A stretch of 8,559 nucleotides of DNA from Candidatus Margulisiibacteriota bacterium (GTDB lineage: Bacteria > Margulisbacteria > WOR-1 > O2-12-FULL-45-9 > XYB2-FULL-48-7): NCBI GenBank assembly GCA_028717325.1, contig JAQUOB010000042.1, positions 1 through 8,559 of the forward strand. The letters are read 5' to 3'. Below are positions 1-7,616 of this stretch, piece by piece. The position numbers and the translations under genes are program-made. Below the pieces are notes generated by a model. It worked only from the letters and a program-made list of their open reading frames with translations, was not told the DNA's origin and searched no databases. Every line of letters begins with the position of its first letter. Positions within the stretch are counted from its first letter, which is position 1.

Positions 1-854
1 GAATCATAGACGGCCTTCAATCTTTCCTTGGTGACGTGAGTGTAGACCTGGGTGGTCGAGAGCGACACGTGGCCGAGCAGTTCCTGGACCATTCTTAGGT
101 CGGCGCCGCCCTCCAAAAGGTGGGTGGCAAAGGAATGCCGGAGGGTATGCGGGGTGACCTTCTTCTGGATGCCGGCCTTACGGGCATAGAATTTGATGAT
201 CCGTTCGATCTGGCGTGAGGTCAACCGGGTCCCGCGCCGACCGATAAAAAATGCCGCTGACTTTGACCCCTTAGCGAGGTCCCGGCGGCCGTTGGTCTGG
301 TAATCTTTGAGCGCCCGGCCGGCGTGAGAGCCGAAAATAACGATCCTCTCCTTGGCGCCCTTGCCGAAGACCCTTATCTCGTTTTCCTCAAAATCGACCC
401 CGTTGAGGTTTAGCCGCCCGAGTTCGATCACGCGCATCCCGGTACCATAAAGCAGTTCGAGTATCGCCCTGTCCCGCTTCCCTAAAGGGCTGGCAACATC
501 AGCCGCGTCCAGCAGCCTGGTCATCTCCTCCGGATAAAGAAAATTGGGCAGTTTTTTGGGGAGCCGGGGGGTCACCAGGTTCTGGAAAGGGTTTTCTTTG
601 ATCTTTTTTTCGCGTTGAAGGTAACGGAAAAAAGAACGGACGGCCGAGAGCTTGCGGGCGATCGAGCGGCGTGAATATTTGTTTTTCTCAAGTTGCAGCA
701 GATATTCGCGGGCGGCCAGCCGGTCGATCTTTTTTTGCCCGATAAACTTGACCAGGAAGAGCAGGTCGCGTTGATAATTACTTAACGTGTGCGGGGAATA
801 ATTACGTTCGTTTTTGAGGTAGTGGAGAAAGCTTTTGACCAGCTCAGAGTCCAT
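1..854 (-). CDS. xerC/xerD: Xer-type tyrosine recombinase (XerC/XerD family), C-terminus off window
   Basis: Site-specific recombinase of the family that resolves chromosome dimers at dif sites in the cytoplasm. The 284 visible residues start [10 protein letters not shown]; an N-terminal SAM-like core-binding domain (about 1-90) is followed by the catalytic domain (about 105-284). All catalytic residues are visible: Arg141 (YGTGMR), Lys165 (GKGAK), His236 and Arg239 (HTLRH), His262 (LLGH) and the nucleophile Tyr271 (TTQVYTHV). The Arg-to-Lys spacing of 24 is the same as I recall for E. coli XerD. Family members are about 295-300 residues, so only about ten are missing past the left edge. The ATG at 854 is the only good start: an in-frame TGA lies at 878-876, and the gene overlaps the upstream peptidase gene by 11 bases, suggesting translational coupling. 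No clear Shine-Dalgarno is present. XerC and XerD cannot be told apart here; an integrase of a mobile element is less likely given the compact housekeeping-like form. Confidence 0.93.
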   Translation of the reverse strand, partial: MDSELVKSFLHYLKNERNYSPHTLSNYQRDLLFLVKFIGQKKIDRLAAREYLLQLEKNKYSRRSIARKLSAVRSFFRYLQREKKIKENPFQNLVTPRLPKKLPNFLYPEEMTRLLDAADVASPLGKRDRAILELLYGTGMRVIELGRLNLNGVDFEENEIRVFGKGAKERIVIFGSHAGRALKDYQTNGRRDLAKGSKSAAFFIGRRGTRLTSRQIERIIKFYARKAGIQKKVTPHTLRHSFATHLLEGGADLRMVQELLGHVSLSTTQVYTHVTKERLKAVYD

Positions 855-1269
855 ATTGATGGCGTTTTTCGACGGTCAGCGGATTGTACTTGCCCCGCTC
901 CTTGATCCAGATCTCCTTTTTTTCCGGCGGACGCGTGTCGATGTGGACCATGTTCTCTTCCGGATAGAAACCCAAACCATTGACGCCCGGGATCGTTTCG
1001 GCGAACTTAAAGATCTCCGCGGCGGGGACGCCTTCGATCGAAATGTTGGCCGCTTTGCCCTTGGAGTGGTAGCTTAGCTTTTCTCTTTGAAGTTTTTCCA
1101 GATATTCTTCGCAATAATAACCGGCGACGATCTTCGGCCGTTTATTAAAATGCACGGCGATCATTTCGAGAATGCCGACCAGCCCCAGGTGGATGCGGTA
1201 TTCACCCTTGCATCCCGGGCATTTGCAGGCGAAATCCTTGTGATTAAAATTCTCGCTCAAATTTCCCAT
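844..1269 (-). CDS. Small M15-like (D-Ala-D-Ala carboxypeptidase fold) protein
   Basis: A 141-residue protein resembling the peptidase M15_3/YcbK group, zinc enzymes that trim peptidoglycan peptides. Visible features, numbered from the ATG at 1269: an N-terminal FxxxxFxCKCxxC segment with Cys15, Cys17 and Cys20, common in this group; the first metal-binding motif [11 protein letters not shown] with His68; and the second, [13 protein letters not shown], with His109 and Asp111. The usual motif is HxxGxAxD; here the metal-binding Asp is Asn75 (codon AAC), so zinc-dependent activity may be lost or altered. No signal peptide or membrane segment is seen, so export would need another route. A TTG lies one codon upstream at 1272 and an in-frame TGA two codons before that, which fixes the N-terminus within one residue. 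No Shine-Dalgarno precedes it; the predicted transcript starts at or next to the ATG. It is first in an operon with the Xer recombinase. Confidence 0.82.
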   Translation of the reverse strand: MGNLSENFNHKDFACKCPGCKGEYRIHLGLVGILEMIAVHFNKRPKIVAGYYCEEYLEKLQREKLSYHSKGKAANISIEGVPAAEIFKFAETIPGVNGLGFYPEENMVHIDTRPPEKKEIWIKERGKYNPLTVEKRHQYGL

Positions 1270-1277
1270 CAACGATC

Positions 1278-1306
1278 ATTATATAAGCTTTGATTTGACA
1301 AATCAA
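1278..1306 (-). promoter_or_regulatory. Sigma-70 promoter for the peptidase-xer operon
   Basis: Read on the minus strand: -35 TTGATT (1306-1301), 17-base spacer, -10 TATAAT (1283-1278). The expected start of transcription is about 1271-1269, on or just before the ATG at 1269, giving a leaderless or nearly leaderless mRNA. The spacer contains the whole -35 box of the divergent metK promoter, so the two promoters should compete for polymerase. Confidence 0.75.
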
Positions 1307-1307
1307 A
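1289..1307. repeat. 19-base perfect palindrome, candidate operator
   Basis: TTTGATTTG (1289-1297), a single central A (1298), then CAAATCAAA (1299-1307): nine-base arms with no mismatch. It covers both back-to-back -35 boxes (1295-1300 on plus, 1301-1306 on minus), so a dimeric regulator bound here would block both promoters. Part of the symmetry is expected because two TTGA-type boxes abut in opposite directions, but the arms reach beyond the boxes on the left (1289-1294). The regulator is unknown. Confidence 0.55.
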
Positions 1308-1323
1308 TAAGCGTGGTTATAAT
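1295..1323 (+). promoter_or_regulatory. Consensus sigma-70 promoter for metK
   Basis: TTGACA (1295-1300), a 17-base spacer and TATAAT (1318-1323): an exact match to the housekeeping consensus with ideal spacing. Transcription should start near 1330-1331, leaving a leader of about 60 bases before the metK ATG. Such a strong promoter suits a highly expressed enzyme and suggests that control, if any, acts by repression at the palindrome or in the leader. Confidence 0.85.
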
Positions 1324-1330
1324 AAAATTT

Positions 1331-1390
1331 AATCGAGTCCCGATGACTTCATCAAATAGTCGGTCCGCTCGTTATGAGGGAGGCAATAAA
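1331..1390 (+). promoter_or_regulatory. metK 5' leader with possible ribosome-site sequestration
   Basis: About 60 bases between the predicted transcription start and the ATG. CGAG (1334-1337) can pair with CTCG (1368-1371). Directly inside the first strand lies TCCC (1338-1341), complementary to GGGA (1378-1381) in the Shine-Dalgarno. The alternative stem CCGA/TCGG (1340-1343 with 1360-1363) would use part of TCCC and free the ribosome site. The order (outer stem strand, anti-Shine-Dalgarno, inner region, second stem strand, short linker, Shine-Dalgarno) recalls the SAM-III (SMK box) riboswitch found upstream of metK in Lactobacillales. The stems are only four base pairs and I cannot match the conserved SAM-binding core, so this is a structural suggestion rather than a riboswitch call. 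Confidence 0.3.
1378..1383 (+). promoter_or_regulatory. Shine-Dalgarno of metK
   Basis: GGGAGG, seven bases before the ATG at 1391. It fixes the start there and rules out the longer in-frame reading from 1295, which would begin inside the -35 box. Confidence 0.88.
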
Positions 1391-2583
<1,193 letters not shown>

Positions 2584-2587
<4 letters not shown>

Positions 2588-5325
2588 TCGACGGAATATA
2601 ACTGGCCGGTAACCGCTTTACCGCCGCCGGTGTAATCTTCCCAGATGACCACAAAAGCATTTTCTTCGGGGATGGGGAGGAGTTTGGGCGCCCGGGCGCC
2701 ATTGGTCGACTTGACCATAAAACCGTTTTCCAGCCACAATGACCTGCCGTTATTATCCAGCATTTGCATGAAGATCTCATACTGTTTGCCGTTGCGATAA
2801 TCTTCCCAGGCGATGATCGTCCCTTCGTTTTTCCAGTTGATGATCCGCGGCGCGTACTGGGTCAGCGGCAAAGAAACGACCGGAGTGCCTTCATCGCCCC
2901 AGAGAAGCTTGCCCTGCAGAGAAACCGAATTGGCAAAAATATCCCAGTTGCCGAGCCGGTAATCTTCCCAGACGATCACCTGATTGCTGATGACCGGGTT
3001 CTGCTGTGTTCTCGGCGACTGACTGATCGGGATGCCGTCGGCCAGCCAGAGCGTCTTACCCTCGCTGTTGACCCGCTGGGCGTAGATATCGTAGCTGCCG
3101 CCCCCCTTGTCTGTCCAGGCGATGATGGTCCCGCCTTCCTTGTCTTTGGAGAGGGCCGGCGCTTTTTGCACGTCGGGCGCGCCGCAGACCAGAAGCCCTC
3201 CCTTTTCCCAGAGGGGTTTGCCGCTGATATCGAGACGCTGGGCGTAAATATCGGGATTTCGCTCACCCCGGCGGTAATCGGTCCAGGCGATCACGACACC
3301 GCCGCCGTCCGAAATCGCCGCCGCATCGGCCTGGTCGCCGTTTTCCGTGCAAACGGGCAGCCCGCTCTTGCCCCAGAGCAACTGGCCGCTGCCGGAAACC
3401 CGCTGGCCGTAAATATCTTTCAGGCTCAACGGATCCCTCTCGTCTTGCCAGGTCACGATCGCCCCGCCGGCGTTGTCGGACACTATGACCGGCGCGGTCT
3501 GGCGCGAATCGATCTTGGCCAGAGACAAACTGCCGCCTTCCCAGACCTTTTTGCCCTGTGAGCTGATCCTCTGCCCGTAAATTTTCGTAAAATTCGGGTC
3601 GCGCTGGTCTTCCCAGGCGACGATAGCGCCGCCGGCCCCGTCGGGCACAAGCTGGGGATTGATCTGGTCGGCCTTGACCCTGGCCAGCGGGATCGCGTTC
3701 TTGCCCCAAAGCAGGGTCCCCTGGCGATTTATTTTCTGCGCGTAAATGTTTAAATAGCCCGAGCGGGCGTCTTCAAAAGCCAGTATTATCTCTCCCTGGC
3801 CGTTATCGATCATGCTGACGTTTTGGTGGATGACCGAACCGGTGGTATTGCAAAAGACCACTCCGTTCTCAGCCCAGCCCGGCGAGCCATCGGCCAAAAG
3901 CTTTTGGCCGTAAAGGTCAAATTCGCCGCTGCGGCGGTCCTGCCAGACGACGACCAATTGTCCATCCGACGCAACGGCCGCCGCCGGTTTTTCTTCTCCC
4001 CGGCCGCCCGGAGCCAGGGGCAGGCCCTCCTCCGGCCAGAGATTTACCCCCGCGCTGTTTATTTTTTGACAATAGAGGAGCGGATCACCCTTGCGCGAAT
4101 CTTCCCAGACGACCACCCAATCCAGAGTTTTTAGTTTAACGATCCTTGCCCCTCTTTGCTTGCCTTCCGATTTCGCGAGCCGCCGCCCGTCGCTTTCCCA
4201 TTCAATTTTACCGCCGGCAGAGATCTTTTGGGCGTAAATGGCCGCGTCTTCTTCCCGATTATCGGTCCAAACGACCACCGCGCCGCCGTTGTTGTCGGTT
4301 GCTAGCTGGGGCTCTTCCTGTGAATAAGGGGCCACAACTACCGCGATGCCGTCCTTATCCCAGACGGGCTTGCCGGCCAGGTCGATCTTTTGGGCAAAGA
4401 TGTCGACGTTATTCAGGCGCGAGTCCTGCCAGGCGATTATCGCGCCTTTTTCGGTCGGCAGGATTACCGGTTTCTCCTGGTTTTGGGCGGCCGAGCAGAC
4501 CGGCACGCCGTCTTTATCCCAGAGTGGTTTGCCGGCTGGGTCAAGGCGCTGGGCGAAGATGTTATTATCGGCCGAGCTGATACGGCCGTCGGTCCAGGTA
4601 ATAATGGCGCCGCCGGCGCCATCGCTGGCAATTTTTGGATACCATTGGGTGCCGGCGGCCGTACAGACCGGCACGCCGTTCTTGTCCCAGAGAACGTTGC
4701 CGCCCGGGTCGACCCTCTGCGCATAGATGTCTTCGCCGGCCCCGCTGCGGTAGTCATGCCAGGTAATGATGGCGCCCCCGCTGCCGTCCGGCACGAGTTC
4801 GGGCGCGAATTGACCGGCCGGAGCGTCGCAAATCGTCACACCGGCAGTGCTCCAGAGAAGACTGCCCGCGGCGCTGATCCGCTGGGCAAAAATATCCGCG
4901 TTGCCGTTGCAATAACCCTGCCAGACGACAATGACCCCGCCTGATCCATCATCGATCAGCGCCGGATTGTTCTGATTGCCGGAGCCGGATTGGCCGCCGC
5001 AGGTCTGAACCCCCAATTCCCCCCAAAGCTTGTTGCCGGCCTTATCGGTCTTTTGGGCGTAGATATTCGTATAACCGTTCCGGCCGTCCTCCCAGACCAT
5101 GGCGAGATTGCCGTCGGCACTGCCGATGAGCCTCGGGTTTTGCTGGGGGGCGTTGCCCGGCGTGTTATTGATCACGATGCCGTATTCTCCCCATAAGGTC
5201 TGCGGCGTTTTGGCCGCAGACGGCTTGACCGCCTCATTTGTCTGCGCCACGGCGAACAAGACCGAGAGAGAGACGATCAGCAGAGCGAACGCGATAAAAA
5301 TGATTTGCTTTTTGCCGGCCATCAT
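2584..5325 (-). CDS. Secreted protein of sixteen ~55-residue repeats, probable beta-propeller type
   Basis: A 913-residue protein of unknown function. The N-terminus is a classical signal peptide: MMAGKK, a hydrophobic stretch at about 8-26, and a likely cut after AVA (25-27). After a short linker, repeats fill the chain from residue 44 to the end. Each unit begins LW..(D/N)G, then about 20 residues ending (D/N)GGGAI(I/V)(T/A)W.D.R, then a turn and (D/N)IYAQ(R/K)(I/V)D..GK. The W, G-rich turn, D.R and IYAQ positions recur throughout, consistent with four-strand blades of one or two beta-propellers; the fold is inferred. No enzyme motif, LPXTG, SLH or type IX sorting domain is seen, so it is probably released or held by another partner. 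Two ATG codons stand in tandem; the first overlaps the smc stop as ATGA and has a GGGGG Shine-Dalgarno-like run (5337-5333) seven bases upstream, so translation is likely coupled to smc. Confidence 0.9.
2587..5196 (-). repeat. Sixteen tandem protein repeats (about 165 bp each)
   Basis: Counting each LW-type start gives sixteen consecutive units in the product, residues 44-913, averaging 54 residues. Units 3-6 are the most regular, for example VPVC after the start motif and GGAIITW in the middle. Units 7, 14 and 16 are the most degenerate, and unit 14 is several residues short. At DNA level neighbouring units are well diverged and I see no long identical stretches, so the array is old rather than a recent, unstable expansion. 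Confidence 0.85.
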
Positions 5326-7553
5326 ACCGCCGCCCCCGTCAGTTTCATGGAAATGACTTTGGAAATGCCCGGTTCTTCCATGGTCACGCCGTAAATATTA
5401 TCGGCGGCGGCCATCGTCCGCTTGTTGTGGGTGATGACCAGCATCTGGGTGGTCGCGGCGAAATCCTTGAGCATTTCGGTAAAACGGCCGATATTGGCCT
5501 CGTCCAGCGCCGCGTCGACCTCGTCGAGGAAGCAAAACGGCGAGGGCCTGATCTTCATGAGCGAGAATAGGATGGCGATCGCGCAGAGCGAGCGCTCACC
5601 GCCGGAAAGCTGTGAGAGCGGCAGCCAGCGGCGCCCGTTCGGCCGCACGGAAATCTCGATCTCCGCCTCCAACACAGGCACGCCTTCGGCCAGCTGAACT
5701 TTTGCCTCACCGCCGGAAAAAAGTTTGGCGAAAGTCTCCGAAAAAACCACAGAGAGCTGTTCCATGGTTTGAAGAAAATTCTGTTCCGCGCGCGCGTCGA
5801 GTTCAACTATTAAAGAGTGCAGGCTTTCCCGGGCGGCGTTCAGGTCGGTCAATTGAGCTTCAATAAAGGTCAGACGCTCCCGGCTTTTATCGAACTCCTC
5901 GATCGCCAGCAAATTGACCGGTTCCAGCGCCCGCAGCCGGGCCTTCTTTTCGTCGAGATCGGCGCGCGCCTTGGCCGCGTTGGGCACCGTGTGAGGCAGC
6001 GATTCGATCTCCGGCAGGGTCAAGTTGTATTCATTGAAAAGTTTTTCCGACAGCCCCGTCATCTCGCCCTCCAGCTTCGCCAGGGCGATCTCGAACTCGG
6101 TGATCCGGCTTTCGGCCGAACGCTCGTCTTTGTCTTCGCGCCGCTTCTTTTCTTCCAGCTCGTCGATCTTTTTCCGCAGGGAATCGCGTTCGGCCCGCAG
6201 GCCGGCGATCGTGTCGGGCAGCTGCGGCTGGCCGTGTTCCGGCGCTCCGCCGGGCAGCAGATTTTGCATTGCGCTGCGATTGGCCTGCAGACCGAAGCCG
6301 AGGCGTTCGCTCTCCGTTTCTATCCTCTTGATCTCTTCCAGCAGCAGTTCCAGCTTGAGATTGACCGCCGCTTCACGGTCTTTCTGGCCCAGCAGCTGGA
6401 ACTGCTCCGCCGTCCCGAAGAACGAAACGACCGAGACCGCGTGATCGATCAGCCGTTGGACATCTTCGATCACGGCGCGGACCGGCCCGGCCAGTGCGGA
6501 TTGTGAAATTGAAAAAGATATTTCCGTCCCCTCGTTCGACCGGAGTTGATCGATCTTTTTCTGCAGCTCCAGTTTTTTGTCGTTCAGGCCCGCTCTCTGG
6601 TTCTCGGCGCGTTCGATCTCGCCTTCAACAAACCGGCGGTTGAGCTCCAGGTCACGCAGGCGGTCTTTTTCGGCGTCGAGTTTGACCAGTAATTCATCGA
6701 TCTCCAGCTCTTTTTTTCGCAGGGTCTCTTTTAGCCCGAGGAGTTCTGCCTCGTCTTTTTGCTCCGCCTCGACTTTGGCGCTGGAAGCCTGCCGCGCGAG
6801 CGCCAGTTCCGCTTCCAGCCGGGCCTTCTTTTCCAAGAGGCTGCCGATCTGTTTCTTGCTCAGCCCGATCTCGATCTCCTTGGTCTCCGCCTGCAGCGAG
6901 AGGTATTCTCGGGCCCGGCGGGCCTGATCTTCCAGCGTCAGCAAATGTTCGCCGACCTCAATTTTGAGATCGCTGATCCTTAAGATGTTCTGTTCGGCGG
7001 CGATCAGTTTTTTTTCGGCGTTGAGCTTGCGGGTCTTATATTTATTGATGCCGGCCGCCTCTTCAAAGACGGCCCTGCGCTCCTCCCCCTTGCTTGAGAG
7101 AATCGCGTCGACTTGTCCCTGGGTGATGATGGAATAAGTGCCTTCGCCGAGGCCCGTGTCCAGCAGGAGATCCTTAATGTCCTTCAGGCGGCAGAGATTT
7201 TTGTTGATGAAGAACTCGCTCTCGCCTTCGCGAAAGGTACGGCGCCGGATGCCGACCTCGGTAAAAGGAACGTTGAAGCGGCCGGTCGCATTATCGAACA
7301 GCAGGCTGACTTCGGCCAACGAGAGGGGCTTGCGCCGATTGGTCCCGGCAAAAATAATATCGGGCAGGGCGGCGACCCGCAGATGACGGGCGTTATCCTC
7401 GCCCAGCACCCAGCGGGTGGCGTCAAGCAAATTGCTTTTGCCGCAGCCGTTCGGGCCGACGATAGCCGTTATTCTGGCTTCCTCCCCGAACTCGATCTCG
7501 GTCGCCTCGGCAAAGGTCTTGAACCCGCGCAGCGTCAGGGATTTTAAAAACAT
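5322..7553 (-). CDS. smc: SMC-family ATPase, short-armed and apparently without a canonical hinge
   Basis: Chromosome-organising ATPase of the SMC family, which acts on DNA, usually with ScpA and ScpB. Head motifs are complete: Walker A GPNGCGKSN (33-41), Q-loop ITQGQVD (143-149), the SMC-typical FEEAAGINKYKTRK (163-176), EPVNLLAIEEF (544-554), signature LSGGE (649-653), Walker B FCFLDEVDAALDEAN (673-687, Asp677 and Glu678) and H-loop THN (His709). The length of 743 residues is far below the usual 1150-1200. Heptad-like coiled coil spans about 172-338 and 448-600. Between them, 341-447 holds a hydrophobic helix (354-379), a short charged helix (398-430) and a Pro/Gly-rich linker (432-447), in place of the ~150-residue hinge with its conserved glycines. 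The ATG at 7553 gives the standard N-terminus MFLKSLTLRGFKTF; the frame stays open upstream to 8126, but that crosses the promoter and the opposite-strand SLH gene. RecN or SbcC is excluded by these motifs. Confidence 0.93.
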   Translation of the reverse strand: MFLKSLTLRGFKTFAEATEIEFGEEARITAIVGPNGCGKSNLLDATRWVLGEDNARHLRVAALPDIIFAGTNRRKPLSLAEVSLLFDNATGRFNVPFTEVGIRRRTFREGESEFFINKNLCRLKDIKDLLLDTGLGEGTYSIITQGQVDAILSSKGEERRAVFEEAAGINKYKTRKLNAEKKLIAAEQNILRISDLKIEVGEHLLTLEDQARRAREYLSLQAETKEIEIGLSKKQIGSLLEKKARLEAELALARQASSAKVEAEQKDEAELLGLKETLRKKELEIDELLVKLDAEKDRLRDLELNRRFVEGEIERAENQRAGLNDKKLELQKKIDQLRSNEGTEISFSISQSALAGPVRAVIEDVQRLIDHAVSVVSFFGTAEQFQLLGQKDREAAVNLKLELLLEEIKRIETESERLGFGLQANRSAMQNLLPGGAPEHGQPQLPDTIAGLRAERDSLRKKIDELEEKKRREDKDERSAESRITEFEIALAKLEGEMTGLSEKLFNEYNLTLPEIESLPHTVPNAAKARADLDEKKARLRALEPVNLLAIEEFDKSRERLTFIEAQLTDLNAARESLHSLIVELDARAEQNFLQTMEQLSVVFSETFAKLFSGGEAKVQLAEGVPVLEAEIEISVRPNGRRWLPLSQLSGGERSLCAIAILFSLMKIRPSPFCFLDEVDAALDEANIGRFTEMLKDFAATTQMLVITHNKRTMAAADNIYGVTMEEPGISKVISMKLTGAAV

Positions 7554-7565
7554 TTTGTAATCTAT

Positions 7566-7594
7566 ATAATACCAAAAATTAATCGACAGGGCAA
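7566..7594 (-). promoter_or_regulatory. Probable promoter of the smc operon
   Basis: Read on the minus strand: -35-like TTGCCC (7594-7589, four of six), 17-base spacer, -10 TATTAT (7571-7566, five of six) with an upstream TG forming an extended -10. The expected start is near 7561-7558, only 5-8 bases before the ATG at 7553. No Shine-Dalgarno fits in that space, so the mRNA would be near-leaderless. An overlapping TATATA (7568-7563) is an alternative -10 with the same consequence. Confidence 0.55.
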
Positions 7595-7610
7595 GAAAGT
7601 ATGTTAAAAT
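7583..7610 (+). promoter_or_regulatory. Probable promoter of the SLH-protein gene
   Basis: TCGACA (7583-7588, five of six), a 16-base spacer and TAAAAT (7605-7610, five of six). The expected start of transcription, seven bases on, coincides with the A of the ATG at 7617, and no Shine-Dalgarno is visible. Its -35 abuts the -35 of the divergent smc promoter (7589-7594). Confidence 0.55.
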
Positions 7611-7616
7611 ACCCTT

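Noticed and set aside
1..854. Recombinase as the integrase of a mobile element
   Set aside because: No attachment-site repeat, tRNA gene, or phage or conjugation gene is visible nearby, and the protein has compact Xer form; the left flank is outside the window, so this is not fully excluded.
1295..1390. N-terminal extension of metK by 32 codons from an in-frame start at 1295
   Set aside because: It would begin inside the -35 box and before the predicted transcription start; the family N-terminus and a strong Shine-Dalgarno both fit the ATG at 1391.
2607..2623. Hairpin CGGTAA/TTACCG downstream of metK as a terminator
   Set aside because: The six-base stem has no following T-run and lies within the coding end of the repeat protein.
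2764..3561. 265-residue open frame on the plus strand
   Set aside because: It is antisense to the repeat gene, has periodic composition mirroring those repeats, and shows no recognisable domain; the opposite strand has a signal peptide and conserved repeats.
5817..6506. 229-residue open frame on the plus strand
   Set aside because: It is antisense to the smc coiled-coil region, and its Gln/Arg-rich, low-complexity content is the expected shadow of coiled-coil codons.
5322..7553. smc as a frameshifted or truncated pseudogene
   Set aside because: The frame is continuous from the standard start to the standard end, and all ATPase motifs are present in order.
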